From contig JACKHN010000011.1 in assembly GCA_020638975.1 (NCBI GenBank), positions 186,001 to 250,000 on the forward strand: a DNA stretch of 64,000 nt. Reading direction: 5' to 3'. The stretch comes from Planctomycetaceae bacterium (GTDB lineage: Bacteria > Planctomycetota > Planctomycetia > Pirellulales > Pirellulaceae). Shown piece after piece: positions 1-6,311 of the stretch (positions within the stretch are counted from its first letter, which is position 1; each line of letters begins with the position of its first letter). Both the position numbers and the translations under genes were made by a program. The notes beneath the pieces were generated by a model. The model worked only from the letters and a program-made list of their open reading frames with translations. It made no database searches and was not told the origin of the DNA.

Positions 1-551
1 GTATGAATGATGCCAGGGTTCAGCGGAATCGCCGCCATGCCGTATGGCAAATCGTCTGCGAGCGCTCGCGTCATACCTTCGATCGCCCACTTCGTTGCAC
101 AATACGGAGCAACCATCGGCGATGTTGATCGCCCCCAGCCGGAACTGAAGTTGATAATCACGCCGGTTTCGCGTTCGATCATGGCCGGAACGAAATGACG
201 GATAACGTGATAGACACCTTTGATGTTGACGTCGACAACTCTCGAGAACTCGTCGGGCGGGACGTTCCACAGCGAAGCATTGTCGTTGATCAACCCGGCG
301 TTATTGAGAAGCAAGTCGGGAGCGCCGATGTTGCGAATCACGAGATTCGCCCAGCCGGCGACTTGATTGTCGTTGCTAACATCGACGACATCAAAGCGGT
401 GTGGACTGGGGAATCGTTCCGATAACTCAGCAACCGCTTGCGGCGAACGGGCACAGCCAGCCACGCGATGCCCCAGCCGAATGAACTCTTCCGCCATTGC
501 TCGCCCCAATCCGCGGCTGACACCGGTGATCAATATCTTTCGCTGGTCCAT
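1..551 (-). CDS. SDR family oxidoreductase, C-terminus beyond window edge
   Basis: Short-chain dehydrogenase/reductase, probably a soluble NAD(P)H-dependent oxidoreductase. The reverse strand reads open from an ATG at 549-551 to the left edge, giving 183 residues. The Rossmann motif TGVSRGLG lies at residues 9-16, NNAG at 83-86, the catalytic Ser near 137 and the active-site YCATK (Tyr150, Lys154). After it comes the conserved NPG segment (residues 178-180), so only the variable substrate-binding C-terminus is missing. The ATG follows AGGGAG on the reverse strand. The gene is divergent from the DUF309 gene, about 70 bp away. Substrate cannot be told from the sequence. Confidence 0.9.
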   Translation of the reverse strand, partial: MDQRKILITGVSRGLGRAMAEEFIRLGHRVAGCARSPQAVAELSERFPSPHRFDVVDVSNDNQVAGWANLVIRNIGAPDLLLNNAGLINDNASLWNVPPDEFSRVVDVNIKGVYHVIRHFVPAMIERETGVIINFSSGWGRSTSPMVAPYCATKWAIEGMTRALADDLPYGMAAIPLNPGIIH

Positions 552-621
552 CGATAGCTACTCCCTTGGTGCATCCGCCACGTTTCCGCCTACAATGAAA
601 CCTTATCGTACCTCAGGAGCA

Positions 622-1176
622 ATGATGAGCAACATTCCCGTACTCTTGCCTGCGACGCAGATGCCGCCGTATTCATACGTCCCGGGCAAGTTTCCGCATC
701 CGATTCGAGATCCGAAGGGCCATAGCTTCGGCACCGCTGCTGAGAAAGTTATGTATTTAGATCCCGATAAGTGGGACTACTGCGACACTTACCTTCGTGG
801 AATCGATCTGTTCAATCACGGCTATTACTGGGAGTCGCACGAATCGTGGGAAGCCGTTTGGAACGCCGCAGGTCGCGAAGGCACGGTCGCGGATTTCATC
901 AAGGGACTGATAAAACTAGCCGCTGCCAGTGTCAAAGCTCGCGAAGGCAGTGCGATTGGCGTGGCCCGACATGCAACACGAGGTGACAAGCTGTTCGGCA
1001 AGGTGCAGGCCGAAACGCCAAACTTAATGGGTTTGTCACTCGTCGAATTGCGAGAGTTTGCCCAGCACTTAGCGTCAAACGCCGAGCAGGTTGTTAATAC
1101 GAGCGACGCCCCGGTCGCCCGGCTTCACGACTACGTCCTGGTTCCCGCGAAAACAAACGCAACGAAGACGGTTTAA
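622..1176 (+). CDS. DUF309 domain-containing protein
   Basis: Cytosolic protein of about 184 residues. The middle carries the DUF309 signature: GIDLFNHGYYWESHESWEAVW, in which a Glu-x-His-Glu core sits in a helical pair, followed by FIKGLIKLAAA. The biochemical role of DUF309 is not established. AGGAG at 615-619 precedes two adjacent in-frame ATGs (622 and 625); the second has the better 5-nt spacing, so the start could be 625. An open frame extends further upstream but overlaps the divergent SDR gene and has no family similarity there. The N-terminal ~45 residues are proline-rich and not part of the domain. Confidence 0.8.
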   Translation: MMSNIPVLLPATQMPPYSYVPGKFPHPIRDPKGHSFGTAAEKVMYLDPDKWDYCDTYLRGIDLFNHGYYWESHESWEAVWNAAGREGTVADFIKGLIKLAAASVKAREGSAIGVARHATRGDKLFGKVQAETPNLMGLSLVELREFAQHLASNAEQVVNTSDAPVARLHDYVLVPAKTNATKTV

Positions 1177-1255
1177 GATTCGATGAGACAGATAAGCGTG
1201 CGAGCGGCTATTACGAGTCTTTCTGGCAACGACTTAAAATCGGCGGACTCGAACG

Positions 1256-1363
1256 ATGCCTGAACCAGGGTATGCCGGCGACGATCCTCCGGGATTTTGG
1301 GGGTTCGTCATCGGGTTTATCGTACTTTTTGGCCTCTTCTTCCTGATGAAAGGATGCTTATAA
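1256..1363 (+). CDS. putative 35-residue single-pass membrane peptide
   Basis: A short frame starts at ATG 1256 and ends at TAA 1361-1363. The product begins with a polar stretch (MPEPGYAGDDPPGFWG). One hydrophobic segment of about 16 residues follows (FVIGFIVLFGLFFLM), then KGCL. The acidic/proline N-terminus, single hydrophobic helix and basic end are what a small inner-membrane peptide looks like. No clear ribosome-binding site is seen, and no family is recognised. It lies between the DUF309 gene and a possible tRNA promoter. Coding status is unproven. Confidence 0.4.
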   Translation: MPEPGYAGDDPPGFWGFVIGFIVLFGLFFLMKGCL

Positions 1364-1370
1364 CGAGGCG

Positions 1371-1399
1371 TTGCCCACTTTGGCGGGCGAGGGTAGTAT
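1371..1399 (+). promoter_or_regulatory. candidate sigma70 promoter upstream of tRNA-Val
   Basis: TTGCCC at 1371-1376, a 17-nt spacer and TAGTAT at 1394-1399 make a plausible -35/-10 pair. A start near 1406 would give a leader of about 100 nt before the tRNA. Inferred from spacing and consensus only. Confidence 0.35.
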
Positions 1400-1505
1400 A
1401 GTGTTTCAATCGCGTCGAAGCGGTCGCTGAGAAGTGACTGATTTGGCAGTAAAGAAGTCCAGGATTAGCCTCAGAAATCGAGGAAGTTGTGGACGTGAAG
1501 TGATC

Positions 1506-1579
1506 GGGCGATTAGCTCAGTTGGTTAGAGCGCCACGTTGACATCGTGGAGGTCGTTGGTTCGAATCCAATATCGCCCA
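1506..1579 (+). tRNA. tRNA-Val (GAC)
   Basis: Cloverleaf of 74 nt. The acceptor stem pairs GGGCGAT (1506-1512) with ATCGCCC (1572-1578) and the discriminator is A1579. The D-arm contains TAGCTCAGTTGGTTAGAGC. The anticodon stem CCACG/CGTGG encloses the loop TTGACAT, giving anticodon GAC (valine). The T-arm has GGTTCGAATCC. The 3' CCA is not encoded. The restriction-modification locus begins about 300 bp downstream; tRNA genes are common island borders, but no integrase or second tRNA 3' end was seen. Confidence 0.97.
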
Positions 1580-1882
1580 CTGTTAAACGGTTGAAACCCA
1601 TATAGTTACGCTACTCGCCCAACAGGCGATGCAACCTACTCCTGACCCCAGTACTACTCTGGAAGCGATAGAGGTTGCGATTGCGTCGAAAAATCGACGC
1701 ATCCCTGCGTACGTTCATCCTGAAAGCCGACTGGTCAAGTCCGTGGTCGTATGAACGGCAAAGACCACTATCTGAGGCAGACACGGTTCACCGGTTTCGC
1801 ATAACCGTTATTCATCGACGCCGAGCCAATCTGGTATTAGCGCGCGCCAAACGAGGAACTACCACCCGAGGGGCAAAGACGC
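1580..1882 (+). other. intergenic stretch between tRNA-Val and hsdM remnant
   Basis: No convincing gene. Short open frames here have no recognisable similarity. The last part may belong to the leader or extreme N-terminus of the decayed hsdM, which becomes recognisable from about 1883. Confidence 0.4.
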
Positions 1883-2314
1883 TTGAATCGCGAACAACTT
1901 AAACAACGAAAAGCAGCTCTGGAGTGCGGCGGACAATTTGCGAGCTAATCGCTCGGGGCCGAAGGAAATCAGTACTCGACGCCGATCCTCGGGCTGATCT
2001 TTCTACCCGCTTCGCCGACAATATCTGTCGCGGGCACGAGGCCGAGATCAACGCGGAGTTTAAAAAGTTATCGGGCACGCGGCGCGAGCCGATTGAATAC
2101 CTACAAGACGAGCCTGTCATTCGAGATAAGCAGCTACCGAAGTACAACTATCGCTTCGAACCAACCTAAACACCGAAGTTGTTTTTCCCGCGATTCTAAG
2201 ATCAAGCAGGCGATGTCGGCGATCGAGCAGCACAAGCCGGAACTCGAGGATACGTTGCCCAAAGACGAATACTTTGAGCTGATGCCAGACAATTCGTAGT
2301 CGCTGCTAAAGTCC
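1883..2314 (+). pseudogene. hsdM: decayed N-terminal domain of type I methyltransferase HsdM
   Basis: Pieces typical of an HsdM N-terminal helical domain follow each other in the right order but in different frames. They are LNREQLKQRKAAL (from TTG 1883, frame 2), WSAADNLRANR (from 1920, frame 3), QYSTPILGLIFL (from 1970, frame 2), RFADNICRGHEAEINAEF and onward (from 2008, frame 1), and KIKQAMSAIEQHKPELEDT (frame 2). The last piece runs into TAG at 2297-2299, just before SLLKSLLKTFADIP joins the intact downstream frame. This needs at least four frame changes plus the nonsense codon, so it is unlikely to be sequencing error alone. The missing domain is normally needed for DNA and HsdS contacts. 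Confidence 0.8.
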
Positions 2315-4123
2315 TTGCTGAAGACGTTTGCCGACATTCCTGCCGATGCCGAAGGCGACATCTTCGGTCAGATCTACGAATACTTCTTGGGCAACTTTGC
2401 GTTGGCCGAGGGCCAGGGTGGTGGAGAGTTCTTCACGCCCAAGAGCGTCGTACGGGTGATGGTCGAAATCATCCAGCCCCACGGCGGCAAAGTGTTCGAC
2501 CCGGCATGCGGCAGCGGCGGCATGTTCGTTCACTCGGTCCAGTTCGTGAAGAACCATCGAAGTAGCTTGGGCACTCTTGCCCGAGATCGTTCAATGAAGA
2601 CGGGCAAGAGTGCCCATCCTACAGATTTGAAGGAAAGTAGTGCGTGCACTCTTGCCCGAGCGAGCGGAAACTCGGCCAAGAGTGGCCAAGCTACGGACAT
2701 CTATGTCTACGGCCAGGAGAAGACCGGCGAGACCGTGAACCTGGCCAAGATGAACTTGGCCGTCAATGGATTGCGGGGCGAGATCAAGCAAGGCAACAGC
2801 TACTACGACGATTTGGTCGACAGCTACGGCAAGTTTGACTTCGTCCTCGCCAATCCGCCGTTCAATGTTGATGACGTGAATCTGAGTCGCGTCTCTGGCG
2901 ATCGCCGATTCAGCGACTATGGCATTCCGCAGAACAAAACGAAAGTTAAGAAAGCCGACGAAGGCAAACAGACCGTTCCCAATGCCAACTACCTGTGGAT
3001 CAATCTGTTTGCCACATCGCTCAATGATTCCGGTCGGGCGGCGTTAGTCATGGCCAACAGTGCGTCGGACGCTCGGCACAGCGAAGCGGAGATTCGCAAA
3101 ACGCTGATCGAAAAGAATCTCATTTACGGCATGCTGACACTGCCGTCGAACATGTTCTACACCGTCACGCTGCCGGCGACGTTGTGGTTCTTTGATAAAG
3201 CCAAGGAAGACGACCGCATCCTGTTCATTGACGCTCGCAACATCTTCACGCAGATCGACCGCGCTCACCGCGAGTTCTCCGAAGAACAAATTGCCAACAT
3301 CGCGGTCATTTCGCATTTGAGAAAAGGTCAGCGAGAGAGCTTTACGCAATTGGTCGATGGGTACTTTGCCAGCGGATTCGAGCAACTCGCCAAGACCGTC
3401 GATCGAGTCGAACCGATCGCCAAGCAAGTTGTCGAGGTGCTCGACAGCACGCCGGAGATCGTGGCCGAAGCGGAGTCGGCGGTGGCGGAGTTGCTGGCAG
3501 CGTGGAAGGGATTGGGTAAATTTCAGAAGCAATACGAGAAGTATAAGGGCAGCTTGGGCACGCTTGCCCGAGATCGAGGACGGTCGGCCAAGAGTGGCCA
3601 ACCTACGGACAAGCAAAACAAAGCTCAGCACAAGCTTCGCGAGTCACTCGATCCGTTCTTTGAAGCGTTGCACGCTGGCTTGAAGCGGCTCGACCGTGTT
3701 GTTCGCCAACATCAGAAGCACAAGGCGGATGAGGCCAAGGCCGAAGGCAAGCGATCGGGCGTGGATCGCGACACAAAAGAGATCAAGCGGCGATTGGAAG
3801 TCTTGCACACCGAGATCAAGAACGCGGAAAGCTATTTCACCCACATCCACTGGCTGCAAGAACGTTTCCCATCGGCCAAATACGAAGACGTCACTGGTCT
3901 GTGCAAGTTGGCCGACCAAGTCGAATTGAAAGAGCAAGACTACTCGCTCAATCCTGGTCGCTATGTTGGCGTTGTGATTGAGGAAGACGGAAAGACGGAA
4001 GAGGAGTTCATTGAAGACCTGACTTCGATGCAAAGTGAGCTGAAGTCGTTGAACGAGGAAGCAACATCGCTAGCCTCCCTGATTTCTCTCAACGTCGAAC
4101 AATTGACGGGAGAAACAGCGTGA
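2315..4123 (+). CDS. hsdM: type I restriction-modification methyltransferase subunit HsdM (N-terminally lost, REPIN-interrupted)
   Basis: N6-adenine methyltransferase subunit of a type I R-M complex. The open frame of 602 residues begins at a TTG (2315) immediately after the decayed N-terminal domain, so this is the surviving catalytic part. The SAM-binding motif DPACGSGGMF lies near residue 62 and the catalytic NPPF near 179; both are intact. Two blocks are foreign to the family. Residues about 83-127 (SSLGTLARD...) and 411-431 (GSLGTLARD...) are translations of palindromic REP/REPIN elements at 2562-2694 and 3549-3606. The C-terminus is a coiled-coil region. The stop overlaps the hsdS GTG (GTGA), implying translational coupling. 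The protein is probably non-functional or severely altered. Confidence 0.85.
   Translation: MLKTFADIPADAEGDIFGQIYEYFLGNFALAEGQGGGEFFTPKSVVRVMVEIIQPHGGKVFDPACGSGGMFVHSVQFVKNHRSSLGTLARDRSMKTGKSAHPTDLKESSACTLARASGNSAKSGQATDIYVYGQEKTGETVNLAKMNLAVNGLRGEIKQGNSYYDDLVDSYGKFDFVLANPPFNVDDVNLSRVSGDRRFSDYGIPQNKTKVKKADEGKQTVPNANYLWINLFATSLNDSGRAALVMANSASDARHSEAEIRKTLIEKNLIYGMLTLPSNMFYTVTLPATLWFFDKAKEDDRILFIDARNIFTQIDRAHREFSEEQIANIAVISHLRKGQRESFTQLVDGYFASGFEQLAKTVDRVEPIAKQVVEVLDSTPEIVAEAESAVAELLAAWKGLGKFQKQYEKYKGSLGTLARDRGRSAKSGQPTDKQNKAQHKLRESLDPFFEALHAGLKRLDRVVRQHQKHKADEAKAEGKRSGVDRDTKEIKRRLEVLHTEIKNAESYFTHIHWLQERFPSAKYEDVTGLCKLADQVELKEQDYSLNPGRYVGVVIEEDGKTEEEFIEDLTSMQSELKSLNEEATSLASLISLNVEQLTGETA
2562..2622. 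repeat. REPIN element 1 inside hsdM (61 nt)
   Basis: Starts with GTAGCTTGGGCACTCTTGCC and ends with the inverse half GGGCAAGAGTGCCCATCCTAC minus one base. Each half is a hairpin with stem GGGCA/TGCCC and a 4-nt loop (CTCT or AGAG). It is translated as part of HsdM, adding residues foreign to the family between FVKNH and IYVYGQEK. Confidence 0.9.
2637..2694. repeat. REPIN element 2 inside hsdM (58 nt)
   Basis: A 58-nt unit 14 nt after the first. The left hairpin is degenerate (GTAGTGCGTGCACTCTTGCC), while the right half is the covarying version GGCCAAGAGTGGCC followed by AAGCTAC. It lies in the same in-frame insertion block of hsdM. Confidence 0.85.
3549..3606. repeat. REPIN element 3 inside hsdM (58 nt)
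   Basis: The 58-nt unit begins GCAGCTTGGGCACGCTTGCC (GTAG changed to GCAG) and ends GGCCAAGAGTGGCCAACCTAC minus its first base. It is flanked by GG on both sides. Read in frame between KYEKYK and DKQNKAQ in the C-terminal helical region of HsdM. Confidence 0.9.
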
Positions 4124-5259
4124 CGACATTCGGGAAGATCCGCCTTGGCGAAACACTGACGTTTCAAAGAGGTTATGATATCACCAAAGCGGAGCAAACA
4201 CCGGGTGGTGTGCCGATCGTTTCATCGTCGGGGATCTCGAGTTATCACAACGTTGCGAAGCAGGGTGCCCCAGGTGTCATTATTGGGCGAAAGGGCACGC
4301 TCGGGACGGTCCACCTTGTCGCTTCACGCTATTGGCCTCACGACACGACACTGTGGGTTAAAGACTTCAAAGGCAATGATCCAAAGTTTCTATACTACTT
4401 CCTGCAAACATTGAAGCTTGAGAATTTCGACACGGGGTCATCGAATCCAACGCTTAACCGAAACCATCTTCACAAGATCGAAGTGTGGTTTCCGAGTGAC
4501 CTGATGATCCAGCGAAAGATAGCTGGTGTGTTGTCGGCTTACGACGACTTGATTGAAAACAACCGGCGTCGCATCGCGATCCTCGAGAAGATGGCCGAGG
4601 AAATCTACCGCGAATGGTTCGTCCGAATGCGATTCCCAGGACACCAAAATGCCAAGTGTGAAAAAGGGGTACCGGTCGGATGGGAGGTAAAGCGATTGAA
4701 CGAGATCCTTACCCTTTCTTACGGAAAGGCTTTGAAGTCCGACGACCGGCAACCAGGCAATGTCCCTGTGTACGGCTCTGGTGGTGTCGTTGGATATCAC
4801 GACCGCGCGATGGTGAACCGACCCGGACTGATCGTTGGTCGCAAGGGTAACGTTGGAAGCGTTTATCTGTCCGATGAGCCATTCTTCCCCATCGACACGG
4901 TCTACTACGTTGAATCGAAGCTCAGTCTTCTCTATTTGTATTTCTTGCTTCAGTCTATGAATTTCATCAACAACGACGCGGCTGTACCAGGGCTGAATCG
5001 GAACCAAGCATACTCGAATCAGTGCTTTAGCCCTCCGAGGGATTTAATTGATCGATTTGACGCAATTGTCACAAACACACACGAGAAGGCCAAAACGCTT
5101 CGACGATCGAATAACGTACTGTCAAAGACGCGTGACGCACTGCTGGGCCGTCTCATCTCCGGCAAACTCCCTGTCGATGAACTCGACATCCAATTGCCGT
5201 CGAGCATGACGGAAGATGCGGCGGAGGAAACTAGCGAGGAAGTTGCTCACGCCGAATGA
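4120..5259 (+). CDS. hsdS: type I restriction-modification specificity subunit HsdS
   Basis: DNA-sequence recognition subunit that would assemble with HsdM and HsdR. It has 379 residues with the expected pseudo-repeat. The first target-recognition domain covers about residues 1-125 (GVPIVSSSGISSYH, GVIIGRKGTLG), followed by the conserved helical spacer QRKIAGVLSAYDDLIENNRRRIAILEKMAEEIYREWF in two parts. The second target-recognition domain covers about 185-320 (NVPVYGSGGVVGYH, LIVGRKGNVG) and then a second helical spacer. The GTG start overlaps the hsdM stop. No REP element lies inside this gene, in contrast to its two partners. The acidic tail (EDAAEETSEEVAHAE) is followed directly by a REPIN cluster. 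Confidence 0.93.
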   Translation: MTTFGKIRLGETLTFQRGYDITKAEQTPGGVPIVSSSGISSYHNVAKQGAPGVIIGRKGTLGTVHLVASRYWPHDTTLWVKDFKGNDPKFLYYFLQTLKLENFDTGSSNPTLNRNHLHKIEVWFPSDLMIQRKIAGVLSAYDDLIENNRRRIAILEKMAEEIYREWFVRMRFPGHQNAKCEKGVPVGWEVKRLNEILTLSYGKALKSDDRQPGNVPVYGSGGVVGYHDRAMVNRPGLIVGRKGNVGSVYLSDEPFFPIDTVYYVESKLSLLYLYFLLQSMNFINNDAAVPGLNRNQAYSNQCFSPPRDLIDRFDAIVTNTHEKAKTLRRSNNVLSKTRDALLGRLISGKLPVDELDIQLPSSMTEDAAEETSEEVAHAE

Positions 5260-5261
5260 AC

Positions 5262-5351
5262 GTAGGTTGGGCACTCTTGCCCGACTACAATGCGCCGGAC
5301 GGGCATGTGTCGGAGTACAATGCACGGGACGGGCAGGAGTGCCCATCCTAC
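5262..5351. repeat. REPIN element 4, long form, between hsdS and RAYT
   Basis: GTAGGTTGGGCACTCTTGCC at the left end and the inverse GGGCAGGAGTGCCCATCCTAC (minus one base) at the right, with a longer middle (90 nt in all) that contains two copies of a TACAATGC-type segment. Begins 2 nt after the hsdS stop. Confidence 0.85.
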
Positions 5352-5363
5352 GGTTTCGTAATG

Positions 5364-5421
5364 GTAGCTTGGGCACTCTTGCCCGAGGGAGTTTAATGTC
5401 GGCCAAGAGTGGCCAACCTAC
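5364..5421. repeat. REPIN element 5 (58 nt) directly upstream of RAYT
   Basis: Exact 58-nt unit with left half GTAGCTTGGGCACTCTTGCC and right half GGCCAAGAGTGGCCAACCTAC minus one base. Ends 12 nt before the transposase start, so it occupies the transposase 5' leader. Confidence 0.9.
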
Positions 5422-5433
5422 GAGGACACGGTT

Positions 5434-6117
5434 GTGAGTAATGACACTTTCAACTTGAATCCGCCACCAGGTTTTCGTGGGCTCGATCCAGATCGCCCGA
5501 TCCGAAAGTACATTCGGCATCTGCCTCATTGGCGGCAAGATGGGGCTTCCTATGCCGTGACTTTTCGACTTGCAGATTCGCTTCCCAGTTCGAAGCTGAA
5601 CATGCTCGCGTCAATGCGTCGTGAATGGGAAGCTAAGTTTCCACATCCACGTTCCGACGAAGCATGGCAGGAATACGCTCGCGCGGTCACGAATCGAGTT
5701 AACGAATGGCTTGATCAAGGTTGCGGCGACTGTCACTTTAAGAAACCCGAATTAGCGACGGAACTTGCACGTTCGATACTCCATTTCCAAAATCAACGGT
5801 ATCATGTCGCGAGTTATGTGGTCATGCCCAACCATTGCCACTTGATTATGCGACCGTTTGACGGGCACGAATTGGAAGAATTGATCGGTTCGATCAAAGG
5901 TGTGACGGCGAGATTTGTGAATCGCAAACTGGGGCGAAAAGACGATCTGTGGCAACAGGAGAGTTTCGACCGAATACTGCGCGACGAAGAACATCTTTAC
6001 AATGCGATCCAATATATTGGCCACAATCCCCGTGCTGCAGGAATTGCCGAAACGGATTGGTATCGCTGGGTCGATCCCGAATGGGAAGAATTGAAATGGG
6101 GTTTTCGAGATGGATAA
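5434..6117 (+). CDS. REP-associated tyrosine transposase (RAYT, Y1_Tnp / IS200-like)
   Basis: HUH-family single-strand transposase of the RAYT type, 227 residues. Such enzymes cut REP hairpins carrying a 5' GTAG tetranucleotide and are linked to spread of REP/REPIN elements. The HUH metal motif is visible as VVMPNHCHLIM around residues 128-138, and the catalytic Tyr region LYNAIQYIGHNPRAAGI lies near 188-203. The N-terminal R..I.HLPHW...G..YAVTFRL is the typical RAYT opening. The start used is GTG 5434; no strong ribosome-binding site is seen because a REPIN abuts it. The gene is single-copy here, lacks insertion-sequence ends of its own and is bracketed by REPINs at 5262-5421 and 6128-6298. 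It separates hsdS from hsdR. Confidence 0.92.
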   Translation: MSNDTFNLNPPPGFRGLDPDRPIRKYIRHLPHWRQDGASYAVTFRLADSLPSSKLNMLASMRREWEAKFPHPRSDEAWQEYARAVTNRVNEWLDQGCGDCHFKKPELATELARSILHFQNQRYHVASYVVMPNHCHLIMRPFDGHELEELIGSIKGVTARFVNRKLGRKDDLWQQESFDRILRDEEHLYNAIQYIGHNPRAAGIAETDWYRWVDPEWEELKWGFRDG

Positions 6118-6127
6118 GTCAACGACC

Positions 6128-6298
6128 GTAGGATGGGCACTCCTGCCCGTCCGCGCACAACTAAACCTCGGGCAAGAGTGCCCAAGCTACGGGTCGCTAG
6201 GTCTCGGGCAGGAGTGCCCAAGCTACGGGTTGCTTGGGCTTGGGCAAGAGTGCCCAAGTTACGGGTCGCTAGGTCTCGGGCAGGAGTGCCCAAGCTAC
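6128..6298. repeat. REPIN element 6 followed by a 36-nt tandem array of right halves
   Basis: A 63-nt unit (6128-6190) opens with GTAGGATGGGCACTCCTGCC and ends CTAC. Three contiguous 36-nt copies of the right half follow at 6191-6226, 6227-6262 and 6263-6298. Each ends in a GGGCAnGAGTGCCCAAGyTAC-type hairpin. The array ends 13 nt before the hsdR ATG, so it forms the hsdR leader. Confidence 0.9.
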
Positions 6299-6311
6299 GA
6301 GGCGGTGTCAC

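Noticed and set aside
367..621. Upstream extension of the DUF309 gene
   Set aside because: This part overlaps the divergent SDR gene, lacks family similarity and lies before a better ribosome-binding site and ATG.
1506..1882. Integrated genomic island at tRNA-Val with attachment sites
   Set aside because: No integrase and no duplicate of the tRNA 3' end was seen near the other side of the restriction locus (9740-10100).
6191..6298. Regular 36-nt periodicity resembling a CRISPR array
   Set aside because: The units are contiguous, lack unique spacers, are hairpin right halves of a REPIN and recur inside hsdR; no cas genes are present.
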